NCBI RefSeq assembly: GCF_910592395.1
Contig: NC_088315.1
Span: 4,216,501 to 4,280,500 of the forward strand
Length of the DNA stretch: 64,000 bases
From: Lineus longissimus
Lineage: Eukaryota; Nemertea; Pilidiophora; Heteronemertea; Lineidae
Reading direction: 5' to 3'
In this document: positions 13,201 through 25,547 of the stretch, one piece after another
How the letters are laid out: the number at the start of each line of letters is the position of its first letter
Position numbering within the stretch: the stretch's first letter is position 1
Notes under the pieces: generated by a model
What the model saw: the letters and a program-made list of their open reading frames with translations, nothing else
What the model was told of the DNA's origin: nothing
The model's database searches: none
Program-made: the position numbers and the translations under genes

Positions 13201-15935
13201 CTTACTACGATAGTGCGAGTGATACTATGATTCTGGTGCTCCGGGCAGCCGAGGGAATATATGCCGTGATTAGACGCCATTTATCTCTTGCTATGATGAA
13301 TTAGGCAATCATCAACTTTTTGTTCGCTAAATTCAGATTTGATTCCGTTCATTCATTTACATCCCATAATAGCTATGATTGTAAAATGTGCTGCTTTTTT
13401 TCTTATTTCCGAACATAGATGGTTTTCATTACAAATACATTATTTGATTCTTTGCCTTGGTAATAGGGTTCTCTAGCAAACTTTTGATGTGGGGACTCCC
13501 ACATATATCATTATCTCAAAAATTGACTTGTGCAAGTTTTCTCCAAGTCTTTGTTTTTATGCAATCATTTTCATTGTCTTCCTTTTAGTTTGGCCAATTA
13601 TGGAATAGGGTTTATGGTGAATTACAATTGTCATTATTGTATGGTTGTATTACTCTTCAATGCCATAAAAAATACCACAATATTTTTCATTCTTTTCTAG
13701 CAACTTGCAGTGATAATTGTGGCAGGTCGCAGTGACAAAACATGCTTAACATTAATGGAGGAGATCTCACTAGACAGCAGAAACGCCAACGTGATTCTTC
13801 ACAGACAGTCCAGTAAATGCCGCCTAATCTTCTAATTGATAAAGCATCCCGAGATTTGCTGCTGCATTCAGACTAGTCTCAGACAGAATGATTCCCGGAT
13901 CATTCCATGCATGCCGGAGCAAGAGATATTACCGAACTGTCACAATAATTGATGGCAAACCAAAGTGATGTGCGGCTTCATTTAGATCTTGATTTCAGTC
14001 AGTGCTATTTTTATTATGAAATTTAAAGGTAAACTCCCTCTGAGGCTGCGTGTCCAGAGCCTGTTTCCCTGTAAAATGAATCAACCTGTGGCTTTGATTC
14101 CATTGTCTCCATAGTATATTCCCTCTATTTCAAAGGCCTCCTTCTTTAAGGGGCTAATATCATTGCATCACCAGCACATTGAAGAAACGTCGACCTTGTC
14201 AACTTCAAGGTTGTTGAATTGAAAATTATGACAACAACGTCAAAACCATAGACAAATTTTAGCGGATATGAGGATATTATCCATAATTCCTTGTCATACT
14301 CTCAATTTCTCCTCGTTAAAACATACACAAATCAATGAGGGGCCAACTCAAGAATAAAGACAAATCGACTTTGATGCTTAGAAGGAATCTCGACCCATTG
14401 GATTTGGGTCAGAGTTTGAATACAAGAGCACACGGAGACCCATTTCTCTGGATGTACATTGTTGTATTGGTGAGGGGTTTAAAGTTGCATTATGACTGTC
14501 TGAAGGTCTATTTCCACTTCGGCTGCTTATCGACTTGTTGCCCAAAGGCATTTGGTACAATGTCTAGTTGAATTTTCAGGTGACAATTAATCACACATTT
14601 CGGCCAAAAAAGCTCAAAGGTGCAAAAGCAATAAACTTTACTTTATCACCAAACATACATCATTTAGAAACATGGTTTCCTGAGCCAATTATTTTCATAT
14701 TCTTTGAAGAATGGTATCATACCACTGTTCATCAAACAAAAATGAAAATAATGACACCACATGAATCAGATTCATATGCGACAGATTTTTGCCATACTTC
14801 TTTACCTGTGAACTGCATCAAATTTCTAACCACTATATGAGGCTTTAAATATTAAACGGGCATATTTCCTTTCACCTTAAAACACGAGCATTCTTTAATA
14901 AGACATGTGATAAACCACCAGAACTGATGCAAAAACTCACAAAATATGGCTCTTCCTCAGATTTCACGTCTTATTTTCACTTCCTGTCTTAAAAAATTTC
15001 ATTTCAAACTGCATGCTACTCGATATATCATTGTCCAACACGCATAAAACGCATCCTCATAAAAGAAATACCACTATGATTTGATGCCGGTTTGTCAAGA
15101 TCTATTAATTCATATGATAAAATCCTTCGCCTATGACTCTTAAGCATTGTTAAGTATAGAAAATGTAAGGAAATACTACAAAAATCAAATAATTTACTGC
15201 AAAAAAATAAAATTATTTCTCTTTTTTACCCCTTTTGCATCCCAAAATACTACAAACGCTTATCTCGAAAGCATTCATTGTCCCCCGCATAAAATATGTG
15301 ACTGACGATAAAACCAACGCAAATGCCGCATAAATCCAATACTTCCTTTATCCCTGTCTCACATTGCTGCACCACATAATAGACTCTCCGATGTCGATTT
15401 CCGACACCGCTGTCACCTGAGCTCAGCGAGGCATAAGACGCATCCCGCACATACAAGTACATTTACATGTAATTTAGATAAAAGGATAAAAAACACTGGC
15501 ACTACGCCTCAATATCCTGGTATACTATCCGAGTTCTGCTGCCGTATTAGCAGCAACGCAGAAGTACCGCCAGCATGATCGGTGCGGCGTACTATTTATA
15601 TCTTGAGAGATGATATACTGATGTAACTCTCAGCGTATTCTCAATTTAATAACAGGTGACACAACGACCGATGCGAAATGTAAAATTGTAAAATTTTGAA
15701 TATATTTTCTTAAGTGCGTCAGAAATAGTACAGCGGTGCTGCTGGCGGAGAGATAAATCTTACTTCCAGTAGATTTACGTTACGCATATATTCATTGATG
15801 ATATATAAGACGCAATCTCATTCATGCTGTGTATGCTATTATCGCCGGCATCACGTCTTCGCTATCGTTTTTTTTCTGAATGGGATATCAGATTGGCATA
15901 TATATCATATATCTTTTATTCATGGTACGAGTACT
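10264..15935. other. Mostly non-coding, isolated candidate exon starts
   Basis: No protein family is recognised. Three places have a strong plus-strand pyrimidine tract and acceptor followed by an open frame: 11113 (20 codons to a TAG at 11173-11175, locally GC-rich, Gly/Lys-rich product), 12013 (36 codons to a stop at 12120) and 13701 (44 codons, listed separately). Two ATTGG (inverted CCAAT) motifs 50 bp apart lie at 12081 and 12131. None is enough to define a gene. Confidence 0.4.
13701..13835 (+). CDS. Candidate terminal exon, unknown protein
   Basis: A long pyrimidine-rich tract ending CATTCTTTTCTAG places an acceptor at 13700. The frame starting directly after it is open for 44 codons to a TAA at 13833-13835, while the other two frames stop early. 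The product begins QLAVIIVAGRSDK and has no domain I recognise. No upstream exon has been linked to it. An open frame of this length after a random acceptor is not rare in AT-rich DNA, so this is a candidate only. Confidence 0.15.
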   Translation, partial: QLAVIIVAGRSDKTCLTLMEEISLDSRNANVILHRQSSKCRLIF

Positions 15936-15984
15936 AAGTAGAACCCCTTATCACGGACACCTCAATCATAGGGACACTTCCTGA
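15936..15984 (+). mobile_element. Partial end of the pogo-like MITE family
   Basis: AAGTAGAACCCCTTATCACG followed by GACACC matches the left terminus of the family (CAGTAGAACC...GGACACC) with a few changes. A second GGGACACTTCCTG follows. No matching right end was found, so this is a fragment or a strongly decayed copy. Confidence 0.45.
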
Positions 15985-16331
15985 AATTTCATTGGAAAGT
16001 ACCTCGAATCAAAACATATTGACTATTTTGATAAAGACACTGCCATATTCTGATCAAATTCTGCGAGATATTCTGATGTTTTTTTAAGGAGGTTGTATAA
16101 CTATTTGATCTGTATTCATACTATTCATAGAACCACTGATATCATGATTGCACTTTGGGCCCAGTCGGCGGCAAATTTTTATGCCTCCAGCATCCTGCTT
16201 TTTGCCAATTCCATATATTTGGGATGATGTTACATATATTTTGAGCTGTATTTAAGTAGATGCTGTATCAGAATATGTAAGTGTATAATATTTTTCAGCC
16301 AGCAAGACCGAATCAGAATTGGCTGGTCAAT

Positions 16332-16396
16332 ATTTTAGCTGCAACCAGGCAGTGTTTGGGGAGAACCAAAACCTCCAGTTCGGTATCAATTTCTTA
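16332..16396 (+). repeat. Dispersed repeat shared with 54.8 kb
   Basis: About 65 bp here matches 54812-54880 in the same orientation. The best shared core is GTGTTTGG.GAGA followed by ACCTCCAGTT.GGTATCAATT. The two copies differ by scattered substitutions and small indels, as expected for old copies of an interspersed element. Confidence 0.6.
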
Positions 16397-17272
16397 CGAC
16401 TTCAATAACTTAGAAGCAGCAGGAAGGATATTCAGATGAGCATTTAATCACGCTCAGTCACACAATCTTGCAAAGTGGGGAAAACTGGAATGAAATATGA
16501 TTTAGTATATCTTTTGAAGTTTCTTCTTTTCACGTTTTTTTAACAACAATGGATCAGAACAAAGGACATTGGTTAAGTATGTTTTTCACAATAGAAACCT
16601 CTATTGTATCTGAAAGGAAAATGTGTGACTTTTTCAATGTTTTGCAGATGTATTGATCATGTACCGTGTAGGAGTGTCTCAATTTATTTCAAGTAGTTTA
16701 TAGTTCTTTACTTCTATATTGACAGCTGATAACACTTTGTAATCACCCAAAAGCTTCAAAAAACATAAATTTCTTTAAAAGGTTAAACGACCTCTTTGAT
16801 GTTGGTTCTGTAGACCTGAATATATCTACATCAATTTTGGATTATGCTATCAATATTCACGTAAACCCCGCACTGAATCCACCACTTTGAATACTACTAA
16901 AGAGTAAAAAATATTAATCTGAAGAGTGCCAGTATTGGTGAACATTTACACCTACAAGATAACTAAATCTGTTTATGCAATCATGGAACTTTTCAAAGAG
17001 GTGAGAAAGGAGATCACGAGATGGAAAGGTGATAGTTGGTTAAACTTATGAAAAAGCTAAAGAGATTGACCATCAACAATTATACTATCCCCATGACGCC
17101 CTCCTCCTCCAAAAGGTGAGCTATAAGATTAGATGGAAGAGATACAAATGTAGGTGTAAAACACCCAGTAAACAAGCGATTTTTGCTGCTGAGACCTGCG
17201 ACTAATATCGCTGCGATGATAGGAGTTAAAAAAAGATCACATCTGTGGATAAATGGCCGAGTTTTATATTCA

Positions 17273-17365
17273 TTGCAGGTCGCAGCAATCACAGATTCTT
17301 GTCACAGGAGCCCGTGATGACTACTGCAAACAAGAGTTGTTTGTGATCATGACTGCAGGTCTTGC
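17273..17365 (-). repeat. Dispersed repeat, inverted copy of 52.5 kb
   Basis: The reverse complement of this stretch aligns with 52505-52580: both start GAGACCTGCA or AAGACCTGCA, share TGATCA and CAAGAATC blocks, and contain a CTGCGAC-type end. The 52.5-kb copy lacks about 20 bp in the middle. GCAGGTCGCAG-like ends also occur near 2575 and 13724, so this may be a small, old transposon family. Confidence 0.4.
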
Positions 17366-17491
17366 TGACAAAAATTGTTTCTTAATATTTCATACCTGGT
17401 GTTCCCATTGACTTCTCATAATGTCAACCGCATCACAACAGCGCGCTTTATTCTCTTCACCCTGACGCCACTCCGAGAATAAACTCAAAGA

Positions 17492-18448
17492 TTATTCTTT
17501 CTCAGATTTGAACATGAATTCAATTATGGCACCTGTCACTTCCAGATTGTCTTGAAAGAGAACAAGATCATTTTCTCCATAGTGTACTATCATTTTATTG
17601 GCGAATTTGATTTCATTGAAAGTTTCTTGGAGAAATGATGTTTTTGTGCCGAGGTACACTCTGTTCCCACGAGTCACACTATTTTGAGTTTGAGCCATAT
17701 TTTTTGTATAACTTCAACAAGAAATCAGAGTCAAGGCTAGATTTGAAAGATCTATTTAAAAAGCAGTTGTTAGTTTTGTTTTAACTTAGAATCCAAATGA
17801 AAACCCAAGACAATGAGTTCTGACATCTTCTGTGGCAGTTTGACTAACATTTTGACTTTTTTGTCAAAACTTCATTTAAATATGATATGCCTTTGTGCAA
17901 AAGTTTCCATTGATCATGTCTTGAAGTAAAGATTTTGATCATCTAATCTGACCTGTATTGTTCAGACACGAGGACACAACAGTCTCCTCCGTGGGGGTCT
18001 GGGATCGGAAGTTCGTTGAACTTCGGTTCATTTAAAGATTGGATTCTTTAAAAGGTTATCCAATTTCTTAATGAGACAAAAAAGAGTCCAGGAGCTGTTA
18101 CATTCTGTTCATGTTTGACATTTTCCTCATTCAGGTCAATTCCTTCATCCAGCAGACATATCCCCTCTCGTTCAATGATCTTGCTGTTGACCAATTCCTT
18201 GCTAACCCAAAGTGGTCAATAGAAGAACCAAGGACACTTTCTCTGATGAAAAGACTTGATTAGTCATGAAAGGTCAAAGTAAATGTGTCTGACTGCTTTG
18301 TGACAGGACAAACCTTTATTTTCAACTGATTATCAAACAGTTGAACCTCATCAAGGAATATCGGGCAATGGTTGTCAAATTCTATGCTATGGATTATATC
18401 TTCCTTTGAATACAAATACTGAAGTTCCATATAAACTTTAGATGACAT
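17492..18448 (-). pseudogene. Decayed coding region of unknown family
   Basis: On the minus strand, three protein-like blocks follow each other. First comes 62 codons from an ATG at 18448 to a stop at 18260 (contains DNHCPIFLDEVQLF). Then a second frame runs from about 18200 to 17840 with only a few stops (contains IIEREGICLLDEGIDL and LPIPDPHGGDCCVLVSEQYR). Last is 68 codons from 17698 to 17492 (starts MAQTQNSVTRG). The density of charged residues and the near-continuity suggest an old gene or transposon-derived gene broken by frameshifts and stops. A set of tiny exons is the alternative: AAG/GTTTGT at about 18312 and an acceptor near 18200 would join two blocks in phase. I do not recognise the protein. 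Confidence 0.3.
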
Positions 18449-21400
18449 GATAAAAGATAAGAAATTTCTTGACGCACTAAATTCTGTGCCAACCTCGAAA
18501 TGATTGCATCATCTCAGATTTCATTTTGTAAATTTGTTCCCACAACTGCAGTTAATCTAAAAACTTTCTGAAATTGCATGCAAATATCACACAACTGAGA
18601 CCTATGAAATCTACGCATCAACTCATAGCTTAGTGATAAATATGCTAATTTTCACTACTACTCGTATAAGAGCAAAAACTGGAAAAACATGAAATGTGGA
18701 AAACTTCAAGCGTGATTCATACTATTAAAAGTGACACAAAAAAGAGTATATTCTTTGATCTTAAATAACTCCGAAAATAGTTGATCTCAGCTACATATGG
18801 CAAAAGCGTGGTAAAAATCAAGTTTATAATGTGGAAGTTATTCAAGATCAAAAGCATATAATCTTTTTGGTGACACCTAGTACCTAATCAAACTCATCAC
18901 CTCAGAGGCTGATTTTACCAAACAATCACAATTTCTTAAACTTGCAAAAAAATTCAACCATTTCATACTCCTAAAGGATGTGCCATCAATAACATAACGT
19001 TCAACATTTTCCGTTCTAAATAAACCCGTAAATTTGTACACAAAACTACACATAATACACACTAATCCCAGTTCTTCTCAGACTGAAATACTCTTTACTA
19101 CATGCACACGAAATTGATGGTTTTTTCATTGACTACTATAATGGGAAAATTCAAACCCCTGCTGCCCCCTATCTACCAATTTGTCGGATTGTTTATTTCA
19201 TTCAGTTTTTTAATGCGACAATTTACGGCGGTACGCTTTTCAATGTGATAGAAGGAAGACATCTATTAAGAATAGCTGCAATTCTGAGTGCAGGTTAATG
19301 CATCTAGTCAGGGCGACGCTGAATTTCTCTTTTTTGTTAAGTGTTGCTTGCTGTAGCGTGACAATGATGGGTGTATAGTGTGTAAAGGACTTTGACCGAT
19401 GCCAGGTCAGGAAGAAACCAACCAACCAACAAACACAGTACATACCTGCCTTTGAACAAAACGCATTCAACAAAAGAGGCCGCAATCATCGGAAAGGATG
19501 ACAGAATATTTGAAGATCAAATCTGTGCACCACTCATAAAGCTACCAGATGGTCACGATTGCATCACAGAAATATTTAAAGAAACCGGCATCGTTGTCAC
19601 TTTCGATGAGATGAACACCTACGGGAAATGCACGGAATACTAAAACCGTCCAATGCAAATATAAATTGCAGGGAGGCTATAGATCTGTGCCACAGAGAAA
19701 TAAATGCGTAAAAGTAAAAGATGCTGCTGTGTTAGGAAAAAGAATATGAGTGATGTAAGAGTCAGTGTCAAGCTGACAGCGTCACAAAATCCTGTATGTC
19801 GATGTACAATGTAGCACTGTTAAAGCAGGTGAAATACATTACCTGGTACAGATATATCAAAGGAGGAATCTGCTGATCACTTCTCACAAATTTCTGACAG
19901 CCCTTGGAAATCAGCTACACTTTTTGTAGGTTACCATTCCCTTCCTCTCTAAATGCTCCCTATCCCCCGAAGTCTCCTTTGAGACATCAGAAATTGATGA
20001 GTCCACGGGTTTCGGAAACCACAGACTGCAGTATTGAACACATGTAACCAAAAAGTAACATCAAATCACAACGAGGAACACTTAAGAAACAGATTAAGCA
20101 AAAAAATTAACAAAACATCCTTTGATAATAAAGAGATTCACCTTGTGTTGCTTGGAATTCCGCTGTACAATCTAGAATATAACAAAACTTGGCAGCCAGC
20201 CACAAACCCCACAATCACGTCAAGTGAAAATAGGAAAGAGAGAAAGTCGACTCAAAACAACTCTGCACACGCAGGCTACCGCACCAACACTAAAACCAAA
20301 GATGAGCAAAACATCCAATCGTAAAAAATCAAACGGCATGCACAGAGTGCAAGATGACACCGAAACCACTCACCACAGATCTCGAGATTGAAACACGTAA
20401 TACTACTCTAGGAGATGCTCCAGTGGATGCTGCGACCCGGTATACATTTCATGAGTGTACACGCCGCGGCAACGGGGCTCACTCCACTGTTATTTTGCAC
20501 AGAGCAAAAAAATCATTATTCATTCAACGGCCATGAGTCATGCCAGACTCACTCTGAAATACATAGCTGCATCTAGCAGGTACTGAAGCCACATATGAAG
20601 ACGCCGTGCCATCTCGTGAGTGGTCACGCGCTAAAAAATGATGCAGCAGAGAATTGATGCTGCAGCCTTGGAGGAGAGTGGAGCATGGTGGTGGCTTTGA
20701 AACCTAATCTCAGTGTTCAGATGTGTCGGTCATCTAACAACCACACGAGGTGAGGCGAAAATGGTCATACGTTGTACTAGGCAGCAAATGGGCAATTTTT
20801 TTGCATCTGATGCAGCAATTTTGCATTATGTCAGAGAAGTCGAGCAAAAGAGTAATATAGTGGTTTCCAAGCGTAATGCGGACAATCTGGATGCGCTGGT
20901 TGCATAATGACCCAACTAGGTGCGTGTTAGAGGGTCATACGTTGTATTTCATTTCAGAAAGAATATTGGCACTGATGCATCAGTTGTTTGATGCTGTATT
21001 TTTGCGTCCATTCTGTCCATATTTCTGGTTGCATTAGAGGTGCTTTGGCACTTTAAAACATTCATAATGCTGGTCACGTAATGGGAAAAAATAGGTATTC
21101 GGCAAATGGACATTCCATGGACAATCGACGACGTCCATGCTCAACCTTTACCCATCACAAGCAGGCAGAACATACATTTCATGAAATGCAACCACAAAAT
21201 ATTGGTGGGAATAAAACCAAGGCTGTTGACCAATAAGAACTTCAATACAAGTACTAAAGAAAATAGTCATACATTCACTGAGCAGGTGAAAAACCAAGAT
21301 GGTCTAATTTTTGCAAAGTCGCATTCCGCGCTGTTGACATTTTTCAATTGCCTCCTGTGCAGGAAAGATAGCATTGTTTTACTGACGCAACGCTCCAGTC

Positions 21401-23983
21401 AGTACTCAAGTATTGGACATGCATATTTTTAAGAGTTGCATCAGAAAGATGCAAATTTTCGCACCAAATGCAGTATTCTGAGAACACATCAGTATGGTTG
21501 CTATTATTTTGTGCGCTGTAGTCATTTTTGCACGTAGGATCTTTCTGGGCAGAAAAGATAAGGACAGCCATTTTTTGTATATTTCGGTCAGTATTTCTGC
21601 ACAATCAAGATAAATCGTCACACACGATGATAGCACTTTCATCGGGTAAAGAACTGATACATTCCTGATGACCACTGTGACATTTTTGTACTTAAAAGGT
21701 GAGATAACACCCCACAATGACGGTGTCGTGTGATTCACATTTCTGTGCAGCACAGATAAATATTCCAGTGCAAGATAATACATAATGCAGCAGTCACGTC
21801 CAATGACCACCATATTGTTTTTAGCTGGAAACAAGTACCTCTACGCGAAACTATGCAGTTTGTTTGTGTGTTTTTTATGGCTGGCAGGATTGGGAGCAAA
21901 CCTGCAGGTGTAAGATAATGACTTACTGTGAACCGTCAATTTTTAGGTGGCCTCTTGTTTTTGCGGATTCAACAAACTTTCTGCAGTAGTCTCAGGTGTA
22001 ACCTAACCCCACAACGATTTTGTGGTCAGACTCACAGGTACATAGAAACCAAGAGAAAATACGAAAGATAACATGATAAACGATGGCGATAATTCTCCAA
22101 TTTACTCGCTGTATGTTTTGCCTATAAATATTATCATACCCAAGAAGCTTCATATGGAATTCTAGGTCAATTCCGTTCTTGACCTAGTTTTGTTCTTTGG
22201 TAAAAGTCAGAAACACCCCGAGTCAACTATTTCTTGTTAATAACGAACGAAGTTTTTATCGCATTTATGTCTTCTTTGCAAGAAGATTTTTCTTGATTCT
22301 TAGGCAACTCCTATGTAATCCACCCATAAACAGGCAAATTTCCCCACTGTAAATCCGCAAATGTTCAAGTTGCGTGCCTTTATTTTTATGTTTACAGATA
22401 ATGGTGAAAATGAATGGCCATGTAACAAAAAATCGAATTGAAATTACTAGGACACTAAATTGAAGCTATGCCAAAGTTGTAATTTTAGGAAACCATGGGG
22501 AAAATCGCCACAAACAGCAAACCTCAAACTGAACTCTGAAAGAGAAGACAGTGTTGTTGGCTACTCTATTCTTCTTTATGCAGTTGCATCACTTCCTGAA
22601 CAATGTGCGACTATAATCAGATTCAATAACGTTTAAGCGTGTTCATTTCCCTGATGAGACCATTCCTATGGATGGCCATTTCCGAAGTCCTATTAGCCGG
22701 CATAAAATGGCACCAAGGGTACTCTCTATGATTTAAACCTTTCCTAAATGGCTTTGCAAGATGTTGCATTCGTTTGCTTTTTTCGTCAACTATTGGTCAT
22801 ACGAAATGAGAGGATCGTTTAACATGTGGGCGCTCTTCAGGTGGGAGTGTACTAGAGATCTCTTTTCCACTGTATAGCATCCTCCAGTAAGCTTACGTTC
22901 ACCAAAACAGGGAAATTGACACCAGGAGAGCCACAGGGAGACATTATGCATTCTGGGGGGCTAAAGGTAAGATGACAAGCTTCCCGAAGAACAAAAGAAA
23001 GGGTATTTTTAAGATAACCAGTCCTGCAGCTTCTTTTGAAAAATTCTGTACAGATGGGATAATCAACTTCAGCCACTAGAGGAGAACTGACCGATTACAT
23101 CCAACATATACAATTTGATCAGTAGTGTTGTCACTGGCAAATATCTGTCACCCCGAGACACATCAAGCCTACTAGTTTCACTGGGCAAGAACCCATCAGG
23201 TCAAAGAAGTGAATCCATGCACTGGGTCTAAAAAAGATGATGTTTACAATAGGTTTTCGTGAGATGTTTGGTCTAATAAGGATTCAGCTGAATAGCTGAC
23301 CACATCAATAGACTTAAAGACAAAGTCAATGATGTTACGATTAGGCAGGTCCAGAGGGAGAAACAGGCATGTGCCCCTTCCCTCTGTAACTGACCATAAG
23401 ATTCTGAAAAAGTCATCGAAATTGACCAGGGTGAAATGTCAGGGCGCACCCTCTTTCTCTAAGTCCTGGACACACCCCTGCCCTGGTAACATGGTGTCAT
23501 AGATGTCCTACAGTCCTCTCTTACTCGTCACCACCTCAAAATCAAGTTTCCTAACACTCTGAAACAAAGACTCCAAGCAAATCAGTATTGCAATCAAGAA
23601 TTCATCACTTTAGGTCACTCACTTTATTTGACTCAAGAGACGCATCCCCAATCCGAGGAATAGTTACAGATTGAGGAAACGCGAGATGGCGTGGAAAAGT
23701 GGACGCAATAGATTTTTAAACGTGTGAGCCAATCGTCATAAATCAGAATTCTAAGGAGAGAGTAAATAGGAAAACGATGAAGACTTTATGGCCAAGTTTA
23801 AGTGTCCTTCCCTCCTTCTGGCCTACTGCATACTTCCGTATAAAGTGCTGTACATTATTTTTTATATAATTCACAAGTTAAAGATATTTTTAGGGCGGGC
23901 TGTAATGAGATGATGGAAGATAATGTCGGTGTTAATTTCCCGGACGACCGACTGAACACTAGCCATTCAAATTACCCCCATAG

Positions 23984-24012
23984 GCATGCGCATTGCCAAA
24001 CAGGACCGGAAG
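23984..24012. promoter_or_regulatory. Promoter-like patch: NRF1-like plus ETS sites
   Basis: GCATGCGCATTG (23984-23995) resembles half or more of an NRF1 site, and ACCGGAAG (24005-24012) is a consensus ETS site. The pair lies in a locally CpG-bearing stretch inside AT-rich DNA. This combination is typical of TATA-less housekeeping promoters in animals. No convincing coding exon was found on either side, so the transcript, if any, is unknown. Confidence 0.3.
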
Positions 24013-25486
24013 ACACTGGAGGGTGCTCGTTGGCGAAAGTAGACGAAAACAGGCGATTTGTTACATCCTTGATGTACACTTTGAGGAATGTAGGGGTTCT
24101 TCTAGTTAAGTAATAACAGGCGACACCACCATTAAGTCAAAATATCCGCTCAGGTTTTCATAAATTTCAGCAAAATCGATGCAACTAGACTTGGTTTAAG
24201 CAGGTGGCCATCTTTTAGAACAAATAATATGGTATTTCCACCATGTTAAAAACAATTCATAATATGAACTTTTCCCATGGATTGTTTAACTTCCAAACAT
24301 CGAGTTTTAAGAAAACAGAATCTAACTTCAAATGTGCGCAACAAAAGTATTGAATTATTCAAAAGATAATCTCCATTGCAGGCATTATATTTACGTCATT
24401 TAATTTCCATATTGCAATATCTCATGTTGACGAAAAATGCCAAGTTTAAATTGGACAACAGTTGCATAAAGCTGTATCAAAGTAATGAATTATACCAATA
24501 ATATCATCAAAAGAATATCAAGAAAATTTATCTTTGTTGTGTAACATGTTCTAAAAACTTAAGTCGCATTCAAATTATACGATATCAAGATGATATCAAG
24601 ATTACTCATGTTACTTAAACATTCGACACGATTCACCTGTTGTGTCTTACTAATAACAACAGATTAGGAAAATTCTAGTTATTTAAAGAATTGTCATTCT
24701 TGAGATATCTTCATATTTCTTACAAATAACTTGACAACTAACAATCTACAGATAAACTTTGCAAAATTTCTGAAAAAAAATTTCAGCTTTAAATATTCAA
24801 ATTACAAATCGCTTGCAAATTATCTTGTTTTTTCTTTGAATGACCTTATATTACGATTTGCTGGAGGGACTAAACACTAGGATCACGCCTTTCAATTTGA
24901 GTGAAATTAACTTTGCCAGCTTACTGAAATTAACTTAGAATTCAACCTTGCCACCACATATCAACTTGGATACCCTAGAAGCACAGCTTTCAAATTAGCC
25001 GCATTCCCCCTGTGGTTGACAAAGCTAATTTCAAAAGAATAATGCCTACTATATTGTTTTAACCTTATCTTATGATATTGTTACTAAGAAGGCTGTGGGC
25101 TGAACAGTTTGAACCCAATCACAAAGTAGGCGGAGATGTCAAAAATAAATCTTGCCTAAAAAGGTGTGATAAATGCTTCATTTTCTCATTTTCAAACCTC
25201 AGGCCCTCTTTTTAATTTTCTTGTCCTTCTTGGTGATTTTTTAATGAGGAATTATCTCATCATATAGCAGCAACTTTTTTGAAATGATTTCAATTTTAAT
25301 ATAATTACTTTATGATTGAGTCTATTTTACTCTTATTAATGTTTTTTTCTTCTAAAATTGACAAGAAGTACTAATCTTGTGAAACCCCATCTCTGGAACG
25401 GAGATTGGAAGAAAAAAATTTCCCCAAGATGCTTCGAGCACCTCTTCTCCAATTCTTGCAATGAACTCTCTTCTTTTTTCCTTCAG

Positions 25487-25547
25487 TTTCAATAGTGTGA
25501 CAATTATGAACTCTTTACTGTTACAAAAACTAGACTCCCAACTTCAG
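25487..25547 (+). CDS. Candidate internal exon, 61 nt, unknown gene
   Basis: Both splice sites are near consensus. The acceptor is a long pyrimidine run ending TTTTTTCCTTCAG (to 25486), and the donor is CAG/GTGAGA (25548). One frame is open through the exon (NSVTIMNSLLLQKLDSQLQ, ending in phase 0). It could also be a first coding exon using the internal ATG at 25507. A frame beginning after an acceptor-like CTTCACGCAG near 26080 would continue in phase 0, but this join is speculative. The gene is not recognised. Confidence 0.3.

Larger units (their letters stand above)
15985..17491. other. Non-coding stretch with short repeats
   Basis: Holds the two dispersed repeats listed at 16332 and 17273. 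A plus-strand frame of about 40 codons is open around 16935-17048, and a 70-codon minus frame at 17080-17292. Neither has family resemblance or a clear splice context, and neither is called. Confidence 0.5.

Noticed and set aside
21406-21834. 142-codon minus-strand frame
   Set aside because: No family resemblance, overlaps an equally plausible plus frame, no splice context; length is near what chance gives in a window this size.
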